From Egibacteraceae bacterium (lineage in GTDB: Bacteria; Actinomycetota; Nitriliruptoria; Euzebyales; Egibacteraceae), in the NCBI GenBank assembly GCA_030446745.1, contig JAUJMS010000004.1:62001-126000 (forward strand): 64,000 nucleotides of DNA. The letters are read 5' to 3'. The translations under genes were made by a program, and so were the position numbers. Below, piece after piece: positions 46,357 through 55,240 of this stretch; position 1 is the stretch's first letter, and each line of letters opens with the position of its first letter. The notes below the pieces were generated by a model. The model was not told where the DNA came from, searched no databases, and saw only the letters and a list, made by a program, of their open reading frames with translations.

Positions 46357-46445
46357 GACCCGGCACGACGATCACGCTCGCCGCGCTCCTCGTGGCGATC
46401 ATCGCGGCGATCGTCGTGCAGCTCGTGCTGGCGGGCCGCGGGTGA
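46353..46445 (+). CDS. Single-span membrane micropeptide (30 aa)
   Basis: MRPGTTITLAALLVAIIAAI opens a peptide that is one transmembrane helix with polar ends. ATG overlaps the preceding TGA and its own TGA overlaps the GTG of the sigma factor. Both overlaps suggest real translation. No homologous family is known to me. Confidence 0.55.
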   Translation: MRPGTTITLAALLVAIIAAIVVQLVLAGRG

Positions 46446-47056
46446 GCGCGGCCGAGGCGGCGGCGGGCTCTGAAGCCCCAAGCGTCGAGGCGGCGGGCGA
46501 CCCCGACACCATCGAGCAGGTTCGCCTCGCCCAGGAAGGCTCCGCCCACGCCTTCGCGCTGCTCTACGACCGCTACGTCGACTCGATCTTCGCCTACGTC
46601 TACCACCGGGTGGGCCACCGGCAGACCGCCGAGGACCTCGTCGGTGACGTCTTCCTCCGCGCGTTGCGGCGCATCTCGACGTTCAAGTGGCAAGGCGTCG
46701 ACTTCGGCGCGTGGCTCATGACGATCGCGCGCAACCGGGTCCACGACCACTTCAAGAGCGCGCGGTTCCGGCTGGAGGCGACCGTCGACGAGGTGTTCGA
46801 CACGCCGGTCGTCGGCGGCAGTGACGACCCGGAGCATGCGGTGATCAGCGGCGACTCCGCCCGCCAGGTCCACGCCGCGATCCGCCAGCTCAAGGGTGAA
46901 CAGGCCGAGGTGCTCTACCTGCGCTTCATCCGCCACCTCAACGTCGCCGAGACCGGCGCCGTGATGGGCAAGACCGACGGCGCCATCAAGGCGCTGCAGT
47001 ACCGGGCCCTGAAGTCGCTCGCGAAGCTGATGCCCGAGGGCATGGCCCCGGAGTGA
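46442..47056 (+). CDS. ECF-type RNA polymerase sigma factor (204 aa)
   Basis: Region 2 is ALLYDRYVDSIFAYVYHRVGHRQTAEDLVGDVFLRALRRISTF-like, and region 4 has LKGEQAEVLYLRFIRHLNVAETGAVMGKTDGAIKALQYRAL. The N-terminal 25 residues are Ala/Glu-rich. With a DUF5667 protein directly downstream it resembles the Streptomyces BldN-RsbN pair, where DUF5667 is the membrane anti-sigma factor. GTG start is coupled to the micropeptide. Confidence 0.92.
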   Translation: MSAAEAAAGSEAPSVEAAGDPDTIEQVRLAQEGSAHAFALLYDRYVDSIFAYVYHRVGHRQTAEDLVGDVFLRALRRISTFKWQGVDFGAWLMTIARNRVHDHFKSARFRLEATVDEVFDTPVVGGSDDPEHAVISGDSARQVHAAIRQLKGEQAEVLYLRFIRHLNVAETGAVMGKTDGAIKALQYRALKSLAKLMPEGMAPE

Positions 47057-47121
47057 TCCTTTAGGACTACGAAAAGATGGCCCGTGTCTGGGCGCGTCGC
47101 CGTGTCGTTACCTCTACTGAC

Positions 47122-48499
47122 ATGGACACGCGCTCTGAAATCGACGCCCTCGCCCGCCTGCTCGACGGCCACGCCGCCCCTGAGGCGTCGGCCGAGGCCC
47201 TCGCCCTCGGAGCGCTCGCGCGCTCGCTCGGCGCCGCCGCGCCGCAGCCGCGGGCGGAGTTCAAGTCCGCGCTGCGCGCCACGCTCATCGACGCGGCGCG
47301 GGCACAGGCCGCCAGCCCCCCGGTGCTGACCCGGCTGCGCCAGTCCGTCGACGACACCACCGCCCGCTGGCGCTACTCGACGCGCCTGGCCGCCGCGACC
47401 GGCGCCGCGGCCCTCGCGCTGTCCGGCGGCGGCGTTGCCACCGCCACGCAGCGGGCGCTGCCCGGCGACGTCTTCTACGGCGTCCGGCTGGGGCTCGAAG
47501 ATGCCCGCCTCGCCCTGCTGGGCGACGACGTCGCCCGCGGCACCCAGCGCCTGGCCTACGCCGGCGAGCGCGTCGAGGACGCGCGCGCGGCGACCGCCGC
47601 CGGCGACCACGACGGCGCCGCACGGGCGCTGCGCGAGGCCGACGCGTCGGCCCGCGACGCCGCGCGTGAGCTGCTCGCGGCGTCGCAGGAGCGCGGCGAC
47701 CGCGCCGTCCTCGACCGCCTTGACCTGTTCACTCGGGAGCAGCGCACCCGGCTCGCCGCGCTCGCGCCGCTGCTGCGCGGGCCGGCCTCGCAGGCCGGCG
47801 ACGACGCGCTGGTGACGCTCGGTCGCATCGACGCACGGGTGGCGGTCATGACGGGCCGGTGCGCGGCGTGCGACGTCGCGGGCGGCCGCGCGGCCGACGT
47901 CGACCTCGCCGAGATCCTCCGGCGGACCAGCCGTTCACCGCCTGCCCGTGCGTCGGCAAGCCGACCGCCGGCCCCGGCCAGGTTCCGGTCATCGTCGACT
48001 CCGACGACGACGCCGAGCGGGACGTGACCGCGCCGGCCCGCCGGCTGCTGCGCAAGGCTCGCGAAGACGCCGGCCGCGTTCCCGCGCCGCGATCCCGCCG
48101 GGCACCACAACCGGTCGACAAGGTCGACAAGATCGACGACGACCCGGACGACGCGGTCGACGACCGCAAACCCATCGCCCCGGTCGTCCCGGATGAGCCC
48201 GCCCCACCCTCCAAGCCCCGCACGGCCGCCGAGCCGTTGGAGCGTGCGCCGAAGCCCAAGAAGCTGAGACCCCGCAGGTGCGCGACAAGGGCGCAATCCC
48301 GCCGCTGTCGGAGCCGCGCGACGAGGCGAACGAGATCGTTGACGAGGTCGGTGACGTCGTCGACGACGTCGTCGACGAGGTGCTCGACGACCCGCCCGTC
48401 GACCCTCCGGACCCCGACGTACCTAACGCCGTCGACGTTCCCGACGTGCCGACGCCCGCGCGCACGCCCGCCGCCCCGCACGTCCCGACGTTGCCCTAG
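47122..48499 (+). CDS. DUF5667-type putative anti-sigma factor, two frameshifts
   Basis: Begins MDTRSEIDALARLLDGHA, followed by a basic segment and a helix LAAATGAAALALSGGGVATATQ, then a DUF5667-like part (LPGDVFYGVRLGLEDARLAL; repeated Arg/Ala helices). Frame breaks: one base missing near 47925 (EILRR to DQPFTACPCVGKP) and one near 48275 (PKKL to ETPQVRDKG). Correction gives about 459 aa. The tail is acidic and Pro/Val-rich. By analogy with RsbN the N-terminus binds the sigma factor and the rest is outside the cell. Confidence 0.8.
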
Positions 48500-48530
48500 C
48501 CGACCAGCCGCTGGTGCCGCCCAGCGTGCG

Positions 48531-49001
48531 TCAGGCGGCGCCGACGGACGGCGTGTGGTGCACGGCGAAGGCCACGGACCGCGTGATGAAGCACATCCGC
48601 GCGGCGTCGCCGTGCAGACCAACCGCCCGGGCGACCATCGTTTCGGACGCGACCGTAACGTGCGGTGCGAGCACCACTTCGCTGAAGCGTCCGCTGCCGT
48701 CGCCCTCCATCACCATCGTCCCGCGGGCGGCGTCGCGGTAGGCCGTCACGACCACCCCGCCTCGGCGCACAGGTGTAGGTACCACAGCATGTGGCACTGC
48801 GACAGCGCGGCGACGAGCAGCTCTTCGGGGTTGTAGCGGTCGGCGTCACCTCGGAATGATACGGCTCCGCCGAGGCGGGATGGACGGCTTGCCCTCGGCG
48901 GTCACCTCGTGGTCGCGACCGTAGGCGCGATACGTGCGCGTGCCCTCGCCCCGGTTGCCGGTCCAGACGACCTCGACGCGGTACTCGTGGGCGTTCGCCA
49001 T
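48531..49001 (-). CDS. OsmC-family peroxiredoxin, two frameshifts
   Basis: OsmC/Ohr-fold organic hydroperoxide protein. Pieces: MANAHEYRVEVVWTGNRGEG, then FRGDADRYNPEELLVAALSQCHMLWYLHLCAEAG (with the two redox cysteines SQC and LC) and GVVVTAYRDAARGTM to the end. They lie in two frames because of one extra base near 48870 and one missing near 48755; the overall frame is restored, 156 aa. ATG with GAGGAG about 10 bases upstream. Confidence 0.8.
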
Positions 49002-49065
49002 CCGCCTCAACTCCTCACGCTCGCTCGGCACGCCTGAACGGGTCAGGCGTCTTCGGCACCGTTGG

Positions 49066-49071
49066 TAGGGT
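49066..49071 (+). promoter_or_regulatory. -10 box (TAGGGT), leaderless
   Basis: TAGGGT followed by 5 bases and the ATG of the ABC transporter ATPase. No ribosome-binding site is visible. Confidence 0.45.
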
Positions 49072-49076
49072 GGCGC

Positions 49077-50021
49077 ATGGCGGTCATCGAGGCCGACGCG
49101 CTGACCAAGACGTTCCCTCTGCGGGGCCGTCGCCAGGCGTGCCCGGTCGAGGCGGTCCGCGGCATCTCCTTCTCCGTCGAACGCGGGGAGCGGATCGCCT
49201 ACATCGGCCCCAACGGTGCCGGCAAGTCGACGTCGATCAAGATGCTCACCGGCATCCTGCACCCCAGCGGCGGGACCGCGACGGTCCTCGACCTGGTGCC
49301 GTGGCGCAGCCGGCGAGCGCTCGCCGCGCGGATCGGCACGCTGTTCGGCCAACGGTCGCAGCTGTGGTTCGAGTTGCCACCGCGTCGGGGCTTCCGCCTG
49401 CTCGGCGCGATCTACGGCCTCCCCGACGACGTCGCGCGCCGGCGCGTGGACGAGCTCGGCGCGCTGCTCGACGCGGCCGATCTGTTCGACGTGCCGGTGC
49501 GCAACCTGTCGCTGGGGCAGCGGATGCGCTGCGAGCTGGCCGCCACCTTGCTGCACTCGCCGCAGGTGCTGTTCCTCGACGAGCCCACCATCGGGCTGGA
49601 CCTGCTCGCCAAGCAGCGGTTCCGCGACCTCGTCGTTCGTGTCAACGCGGACCAGGGCGCCACCATCTTCATGACCTCCCACGACGTCGCCGACATCGAG
49701 CAGGTCGCGCGCCGAGTCATCGTCATCAACCACGGCGTGCTGATCTACGACGACGAGGTGTCGGCGATGCGCCGGACGCTGCTGGCGACCAAGCTCATCG
49801 AGGTGGCGTTCGAGCGGCCGCCAGGGCAGGTGTGCCTGGCGGGCGTGCAGGTGACCGAGTCGTCGACCACCGGGATGAAGCTCGTCGTGGACACCACGAT
49901 GCGCTCGATCCGCGACGTGTTGGACACCTTGCTCGACCGCTACCCGGTCGCCGACATCTCCGTGGTCGATCCGCCGCTGGAGCAGGTCATCTCCGCCATC
50001 TACGCGGCGCCGCGGGCATGA
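49077..50021 (+). CDS. ABC transporter ATP-binding protein (314 aa)
   Basis: ATPase with Walker A GPNGAGKST, signature LSLGQRMRCELAATLLHSP, Walker B VLFLDEPTIGLDLL and a His switch MTSHDVADIEQ. LSLGQ instead of LSGGQ, and GILHPSGG, are typical of the ATPases that pair with two ABC-2 type (DUF990-like) permeases. The C-terminal 80 residues are a dimerisation/regulatory tail. Coupled to the permease (ATGA). Efflux is likely; cargo unknown. Confidence 0.92.
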   Translation: MAVIEADALTKTFPLRGRRQACPVEAVRGISFSVERGERIAYIGPNGAGKSTSIKMLTGILHPSGGTATVLDLVPWRSRRALAARIGTLFGQRSQLWFELPPRRGFRLLGAIYGLPDDVARRRVDELGALLDAADLFDVPVRNLSLGQRMRCELAATLLHSPQVLFLDEPTIGLDLLAKQRFRDLVVRVNADQGATIFMTSHDVADIEQVARRVIVINHGVLIYDDEVSAMRRTLLATKLIEVAFERPPGQVCLAGVQVTESSTTGMKLVVDTTMRSIRDVLDTLLDRYPVADISVVDPPLEQVISAIYAAPRA

Positions 50022-50800
50022 CGGCGCGGTGGGTCGCCGTCGCCGTGTCGACGGCCGTGCAGCGCGTCAGCGGCGACCGCGGCGGGATGCTCGTCACCTT
50101 GGGCTTCTACGTCGCCGTGGTTGGCACGCTCGCCGCGCTGTGGGCGGCCGCTGCCGAGGCCAGCGGCGGCAGCGTCGCGGGCTACGACGCCGCGGCGCTC
50201 GCCTGGTACATCGTCGCGTCCGAGGCGGCCACGGTGGCGCTGAACGTTCGCATGATCGAAGGGATCGGCGACGACATCGGATCCGGTGCCATCGCGGTGG
50301 AGCTGCTGCGCCCGGCCCCCGTGCTCGGCCTGCGGATGGCGACCGAGGTGGGGCGGGCGCTGCCCCGGCTGGCCGTCTGCGTCGCCGGCGGAGCCGTGCT
50401 CGGCGTGGCGACCGTCGGACCGCCGCCGAGCGCCGCCGGCGCGCTGCTCGCGGTCCCCGCGTTGGTCCTGGCCATTGCCTGCAACATCGCTGCCCAGCAC
50501 GCCTTCGCCGGGCTCGCGTTCTGGATCCGCGACGCCACGTCGGCCTGGTACCTGTACCAGAAGCTGGTGTTCATCGCGGGCGGGATGCTGATTCCCGTCG
50601 AGGTGTTCCCGGCGGCGCTGCAGGCGGTGGTCAAGGCCCTGCCGTTCATCGCGATGTCCTACGTCCCCGCCCGGCTGTTGTCCGGCGCCGTCGAGCCGCA
50701 GCTGCTCGTCCTGCAGGCGTTCTGGCTGGTCGTGCTGTGCGCGCTGGCGGTCGCCGTGTTCAGCGCCGGACAGCGGCGCCTGCAGGTGGTCGGCGGGTGA
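50018..50800 (+). CDS. ABC-2 type (DUF990-like) permease (260 aa)
   Basis: Six hydrophobic segments; one long loop (RMIEGIGDDIGSGAIAVELLRPAP) is the typical PF06182-like motif before helix 3. The end has AFWIRDATSAWYLYQKLVFIAGGMLIPVEVFP. One of a pair of related permeases between the ATPase and the second permease, with overlaps at both ends. Confidence 0.88.
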   Translation: MTARWVAVAVSTAVQRVSGDRGGMLVTLGFYVAVVGTLAALWAAAAEASGGSVAGYDAAALAWYIVASEAATVALNVRMIEGIGDDIGSGAIAVELLRPAPVLGLRMATEVGRALPRLAVCVAGGAVLGVATVGPPPSAAGALLAVPALVLAIACNIAAQHAFAGLAFWIRDATSAWYLYQKLVFIAGGMLIPVEVFPAALQAVVKALPFIAMSYVPARLLSGAVEPQLLVLQAFWLVVLCALAVAVFSAGQRRLQVVGG

Positions 50801-51564
50801 CGATGCTGCTCGCCACGGTGCGCGGCGCCTTCGCGGAAGCCTGGGCCAACCGCCAGTCGTTCTGGCTGCAGGTGGGGGCGATGGCGGTCAACGACCTCGC
50901 GTGGGTCGCGTTCTGGCTGTTGTTCTTCAACCGTGTCGCCAACGTCCGCGGCTGGGACGTCGGGCGGGTCCTGCTGCTGTTCGCCGTGCTGACCACCGTC
51001 GCGGGCGTCGTGCTCGGCGTGTTCGCCAACGCGCGCCGGCTCGGGCGGCTCGCGGCCGAAGGGCAGCTCGACGCGGTCCTCGGCCTGCCGGTCCGACCGT
51101 TGCCGTACCTGCTGCTGCGCCGGGTCGAGGCCGCCAACCTCGGCGACGTGCTGTTCGGTGGCCTGCTGTTCGCCGCCGCCGGGGCGCCGTCCCCGCAGCG
51201 CGTGCTGCTCTACGTCGTCGGCTCGATCGCCGGCATCGTCCTGCTGACCGGCTTCCTGGTGACCGTCGGGTCATTGGCGTTCTTCGGCGGCAACGGCGAG
51301 GCGGGCGAGCTCGGCTTCCACGCCATCCTGCTGCTCGCGGGCTACCCCGTGGACGTGTTCGCCGGCGGCATGAAGCTGATGCTCTACACGGTCCTGCCGG
51401 CGGCACTGGTCGCCGCCGTCCCCGCGCGGCTGGTCGACGCCTTCGACGTGCGCGCGGCGGGCCTGCTCGCCGGGGCGGCGGCGATCTTCGCGCTGCTCGG
51501 CTGGGCGACGTTCACGCTGGGCCTGCGCCGCTACACCTCCGGGGCGGTGTGGACCCGCGCCTGA
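50797..51564 (+). CDS. ABC-2 type (DUF990-like) permease (255 aa)
   Basis: Second half of the permease pair: six helices, and GQLDAVLGLPVRPLPYLLLRRVEAANLGD corresponds to the DUF990 loop of its partner. GTG at 50797 overlaps the previous stop. The set ATPase-permease-permease is complete. Confidence 0.88.
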   Translation: MTMLLATVRGAFAEAWANRQSFWLQVGAMAVNDLAWVAFWLLFFNRVANVRGWDVGRVLLLFAVLTTVAGVVLGVFANARRLGRLAAEGQLDAVLGLPVRPLPYLLLRRVEAANLGDVLFGGLLFAAAGAPSPQRVLLYVVGSIAGIVLLTGFLVTVGSLAFFGGNGEAGELGFHAILLLAGYPVDVFAGGMKLMLYTVLPAALVAAVPARLVDAFDVRAAGLLAGAAAIFALLGWATFTLGLRRYTSGAVWTRA

Positions 51565-51618
51565 CGCCAGTGGGCCGTTGCGACCGACCAGGTCCTTGAC
51601 ACGCGAAGCGGGAGCGGA

Positions 51619-52029
51619 TCAGGCCTGGGGCTGACCGATGTTGACCATCCAGGTGGTGCCGAACTGGTCCACGCACATGCCGAACTCATCGCCCCACATC
51701 TGCTTCTCCAACGGGACCGCCACGTTGCCGCCGTCGGACAGCTTGTCCCAGTAGCCGCGAAGCTCGTCGGCGTCGTCCCCGCTCAGACTCACGGCGATGT
51801 TGTTGCCGGGGTTGTGTTCCATCCCAGGCGGGGTGTCGGCGGCCATGAGCGTGAATCCGCCGTCGGTCTCGAGCATGCCGTGCATGATCTTGTCCGCGTG
51901 GGAGTCCGGCCCGCCGAGCTCACCGAACGTGTGCAGCGTCAACGTCCCGCCGAGAACCCCCTCGTAGAACTCCATGGCGTGCCGCGCGTTACCGTCGAAA
52001 TTGATGTACGGGTTGAGCCGAGAGACCAT
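51619..52029 (-). CDS. VOC-family protein, PhnB-like (136 aa)
   Basis: Glyoxalase/bleomycin-resistance fold of the DUF1428/PhnB type: LNPYINFDGNARHAMEFYEGVLGGTLTLHTF at the N-terminus, GFTLMAADTPPG, and DEFGMCVDQFGTTWMVN at the end. ATG has AAGGAGA 5 bases upstream. Substrate unknown. Lies convergently after the ABC permease. Confidence 0.88.
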   Translation of the reverse strand: MVSRLNPYINFDGNARHAMEFYEGVLGGTLTLHTFGELGGPDSHADKIMHGMLETDGGFTLMAADTPPGMEHNPGNNIAVSLSGDDADELRGYWDKLSDGGNVAVPLEKQMWGDEFGMCVDQFGTTWMVNIGQPQA

Positions 52030-52055
52030 CACGTTCTCCTTGTCGGTGGCGACGG

Positions 52056-52572
52056 TCAGCGCGAGACGGTAGCTGACCGGACCTGCAGCCGCGCCCCGCG
52101 GTGCGTGACGCCGAGCAGCGCCGCAACCCGCGTCATGGTCGTCGCTGGGTTGCCGAAAAGCGCGACCCCAGACCGTCGAGGCACTCCGGACGGGGGCGGC
52201 ACGTACGTCGCGTGCGCCTCGCGCAACAGCGACAGACTCAGTGGCAGGCGGCGCGTCGGGTCCAGAACGTTCTCGACCGCAGTCAAGGAGTTGTAGACCA
52301 TCCGGACGTCGTCGGTGCCGCCGCGTCGCTGCTCGGCCCGAACACGACAAGGTCCGACAACGATGCCTGCGTCCCCTCGATGCGACTCGACGGCACCGCC
52401 TCACGCCGAAGCAGCGCACGGGCGAGCAGGCGCGGGTTCGGCAGGGTCCGGACAGCGCCGGCCAGTAGACCGAGCGCACCGGTCCGCGGCCGACAGTTGC
52501 CGGACGAGCCCGAGGTCGAGTTCCACATCGGGGGTAACGGCCGGGGGATAAACGCCGAGTAGCCACCCTGCG
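52056..52572 (-). pseudogene. Decayed Fic/DOC-family gene
   Basis: Pieces of a Fic protein appear in order but in different frames: YSAFIPRPLPP, DVELDLGLVRQLSAADR, LGLLAGAVRTLPNPRLLARALLRREAVPSSRIEGTQASLSDL-type sequence, VYNSLTAVENVLDPTRRLPLSLSLLREAHA, then a jump to YVPPP and a C-terminal winged-helix scrap (TRVAALLGVTH). The catalytic core (HPFxxGNGR) is gone, so an internal deletion of well over 100 residues has occurred in addition to several indels. Clearly a remnant; it lies next to a non-coding stretch. Confidence 0.75.
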
Positions 52573-53036
52573 CGCGCCCTACGGAGAAGGCCGCCTGGGC
52601 TCGCGCACGCCCGCGTGCCCGGAGGTGCGTCATCATCTCCGCCCACCTTGCCCGTCCACGTGTTGAGACAACGTTGCAGCGCGCGCACGCAGCAGTTCGG
52701 CGCCGCGAGGGCGTAGACCCTGTTGGGTACTGGCAAAGTCGTCTGGCAGGAGAACGGCCAGCGCACTGGGGGACGCTGTACCGTGGCGGATGTCCCTCCA
52801 CATGCCGGGTACGCATTTACGCCCGCGCGCGGCTCCTACGCGCGCCTCGCCGCCAATCCGCGACCGGGGCCAGTGTTGCAAACGTGCTGGATGGTGACAA
52901 CGCGCGCAACCCTTCTGACACCGCCGGAGCTGCAAGCGGTGAAACCGATGCTTCGACCTCTATCAGCTGGCGGCTCCACGGCGAAGTCGAGCGCACGAGT
53001 TCGTGCACTACGGGTCCCGACTCGCCGGCGCCCCGC
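52573..53036. other. Non-coding stretch of about 460 bases
   Basis: No gene with family resemblance is visible in any frame. Composition is somewhat less GC-extreme than around it (for example near 52700-52960), with fewer biased third positions. It may be what remains of material inserted with the Fic gene. No tRNA, terminal inverted repeats or transposase motif was found. Confidence 0.5.
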
Positions 53037-54113
53037 TCAGGAGAAGAAGATCGAGCGGCGCCCCATGAGGTTGCGGTAGAGCATCTGCTGGATGGTGTCG
53101 CGCACGCGGTCGGTCAGCTCGAACACGAGCATCGGGTCGTCGGCCGCCTCGGGTCCGTACGATGTCGTGTCGATCGGCTGGCCGAAGTCGATCACCCACT
53201 TCGACGGCAGCGGCAGCAGGCCGAGCGGGCCGAGCAGCGGGAACTGCCACGTGACCGGGAAGTACGGCAGGCCGAGCAGCCGCGCGAGGAACGTCGCGTT
53301 GGCGACCATGGGGTAGATCTCCTCGGCGCCGATGATCGCCACCGGGATGATCGGGACCTGGCTGCGCAGCGCGACCTCGACGAAGCCGCCGCGGCCGAAG
53401 CGCTGGAGCTTGTAGCGGTCGCGGTACGGCTTGCCGATGCCCTTGAAGCCTTCGGGCCACACGCCGACCAGCTCGCCGGCGGCGAGCAGTCGCCGCGCGT
53501 CCTCCTCGTGCGCCAGCGTGCTGCCGGTCTTGCGCGCCAGCGGGCCGATCCCCGGAACGCGTAGGGCGAGATCGGCGGCGAGCTCGCGCAGGTGGCGGTG
53601 CGCCGGGTGGTCGTCGTGGAGCGCGACCTTGGTCATGACCGCGTCGAACGGCAGGGTGCCGGCGTGGTTCGCGACGAGCAGCGCGCCACCCTCGGACGGC
53701 ACGTGGTCGAGCCCGACCGCTCGGACCCGCCAGTAGGAGCGGTACAGCGGTCGCGCGAGCGGGAGCACGACCTGCTCGGTCAGCTCGCGGTCGAAGCCGT
53801 AGACGTCGACGTCGTAGTCGCCGGTCAACCGCCGGCGCAAGAACGCGAGCGCCGCGGCGACCGCGGCGTCGACGTCGCCGAGCGGTGCCGCACGGAAGGC
53901 ACCCGCGTCACCCGCAGCAGCGGGCGAGCCGCCGTCGGGAGACTCGCCAGGCTCGAGTTCGTGCACCCGGCACGCCCCGCTCGCGCCCGCGTAGTTGCGG
54001 CAGGTGCGTCCGTCGGGCGTCGGCGCGCCACAGCGCGGGCGCCCCGCGGTCGCCGCGCCACCGCGCCGCCGGGCGTCGTCGAGGTCGATGACCTCGGCGC
54101 CGTGCCCGTTCAC
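53037..54113 (-). CDS. Lysophospholipid acyltransferase-like protein (358 aa)
   Basis: PlsC-type acyltransferase with the catalytic H-x4-D as NHAGTLPFD, a GVWPEGFKG block (motif III) and a PIIPVAIIG block (motif IV). The N-terminal 120 residues are unusual: they have a Cys-rich part (CGAPTPDGRTCRNYAG...CRVHE), which looks like a small metal-binding knuckle, and an Ala-rich linker. GTG start at 54113 overlaps the epimerase stop. Role: acyl transfer to glycerophosphate or lysolipid; the Cys domain is unexplained. Confidence 0.85.
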   Translation of the reverse strand: MNGHGAEVIDLDDARRRGGAATAGRPRCGAPTPDGRTCRNYAGASGACRVHELEPGESPDGGSPAAAGDAGAFRAAPLGDVDAAVAAALAFLRRRLTGDYDVDVYGFDRELTEQVVLPLARPLYRSYWRVRAVGLDHVPSEGGALLVANHAGTLPFDAVMTKVALHDDHPAHRHLRELAADLALRVPGIGPLARKTGSTLAHEEDARRLLAAGELVGVWPEGFKGIGKPYRDRYKLQRFGRGGFVEVALRSQVPIIPVAIIGAEEIYPMVANATFLARLLGLPYFPVTWQFPLLGPLGLLPLPSKWVIDFGQPIDTTSYGPEAADDPMLVFELTDRVRDTIQQMLYRNLMGRRSIFFS

Positions 54114-55192
54114 GGCACCCTCGTCGCGGCGGGCCGGGGACCCTGCGCGGTGCGGGACGACAGGCTGCTGCTGGTCCACGCCTCGTAGAGCTCGCGTTCC
54201 CAGCGCCCCGCGGTCTCCCGGTCGAACAGCGGCGCGATGCGCCGGCTCGACAGAAAGTCGGCGAGCGCGGCGCGCGTCGAGAAGCGCGGCTCGTAGCCGA
54301 AGGCGCGGCGCATCCGGTCGATGTCGCCGACGCGTCCGAACGACAGGAACTGCAGCTGGTCGCCGGAAAAGTCGACGCGACCGCTGCGCTTGAGCAGTCC
54401 GGCGAGCCCCGACGCGAGCGGCGCGGGCACCGGCACGGCGGGCCTGCCGGCGAGGCGGAGCGCCTGGGACAGGTAGACCATGCCGGGACCCGCGACGTTG
54501 TAAATGCCGGGATGCTCGCCGACGGTCGCCCGGTAGAGGACCTCCACGGCGTCGGTCTCGTGGCACAGCTGCAACCGCGGGTCGTGGCCGAGCACCGTCG
54601 GCACGACCGGCAGCGACAGGTACCGGGTCAGCGGCGTGTCGACGGTCGGGCCGACGAAGTTCGCGAACCGCAGGATCGTCAGCGTCACGTCGCGCCGGCG
54701 ACGGCCGAAGGCGCGGGCGTAGCCCTCGACCTCGACGGCGTCCTTCGAGTACCCGGAACGCGGCGCGGCGCGCGGCGTGACGTCCTCGCGGAACAGCGCC
54801 GGGTCGGCGTAGCTGCTGCCGTACACCGCCGTCGTGGACTTGACGACGAGCTTGCGCAGGCGGTCGCTTTTCTGCGCCGCGGCGAGGAGCTGCATCGTCC
54901 CGATGACGTTGAGCTCCTTCATGCGGCTGCGGCCCCCCGCGCTGGACGGGGCGGCGGTCAGGCTGAGGTGCACCACGGTGTCGGCGGCGGTGCTCGCGAT
55001 GGTGCGGGCGACGAGAGGATCGCGCAGGTCGGCGCGGACGAACTCGGTGCGGCGCAGCTCGGCGCTCGGCTCGCGGACGTCGAATCCGACGATCGACGCG
55101 ACGCGGTCGTCGGCCTCTAGGCGCGCCGCGAGCTGGCCTGCGAGCTGCCCGGCGATGCCGGTGATGAGGACCCGCTGTCCCGCTCCGCCCAC
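54110..55192 (-). CDS. NAD-dependent epimerase/dehydratase (360 aa)
   Basis: Extended SDR: VLITGIAGQLAGQLAARL (nucleotide site), VVHLSLT, Ser-Tyr-Lys candidates S-T in VVKSTTAVYG and Y-SK in RSGYSKDAVEVE, and FANFVGP. GTG with GAGGAGG upstream. It resembles the actinobacterial SDRs that occur next to PlsC acyltransferases (overlap here); substrate unknown, perhaps a lipid or sugar. Divergent to the quinone oxidoreductase. Confidence 0.88.
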   Translation of the reverse strand: MGGAGQRVLITGIAGQLAGQLAARLEADDRVASIVGFDVREPSAELRRTEFVRADLRDPLVARTIASTAADTVVHLSLTAAPSSAGGRSRMKELNVIGTMQLLAAAQKSDRLRKLVVKSTTAVYGSSYADPALFREDVTPRAAPRSGYSKDAVEVEGYARAFGRRRRDVTLTILRFANFVGPTVDTPLTRYLSLPVVPTVLGHDPRLQLCHETDAVEVLYRATVGEHPGIYNVAGPGMVYLSQALRLAGRPAVPVPAPLASGLAGLLKRSGRVDFSGDQLQFLSFGRVGDIDRMRRAFGYEPRFSTRAALADFLSSRRIAPLFDRETAGRWERELYEAWTSSSLSSRTAQGPRPAATRVP

Positions 55193-55226
55193 CCGGTCGC
55201 CTCCTCGTCGCAACGAACGGGCAGCG

Positions 55227-55232
55227 TATCCT
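55227..55232 (+). promoter_or_regulatory. -10 box (TATCCT), leaderless
   Basis: TATCCT, 8 bases before the ATG at 55241, without a ribosome site. On the opposite strand the epimerase has a strong GAGGAGG site instead. Confidence 0.45.
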
Positions 55233-55240
55233 CCGCCGCC

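Noticed and set aside
48496-48849. Minus-strand frame of 117 codons overlapping the OsmC gene
   Set aside because: It is the third, unused frame of the frameshifted OsmC gene and has no conserved sequence.
52633-52935. Open frame with CxxC-like pattern (CARCHH) in the non-coding stretch
   Set aside because: A single chance CxxCH-like motif without a signal peptide, a start site or neighbours; no further haem-protein feature.
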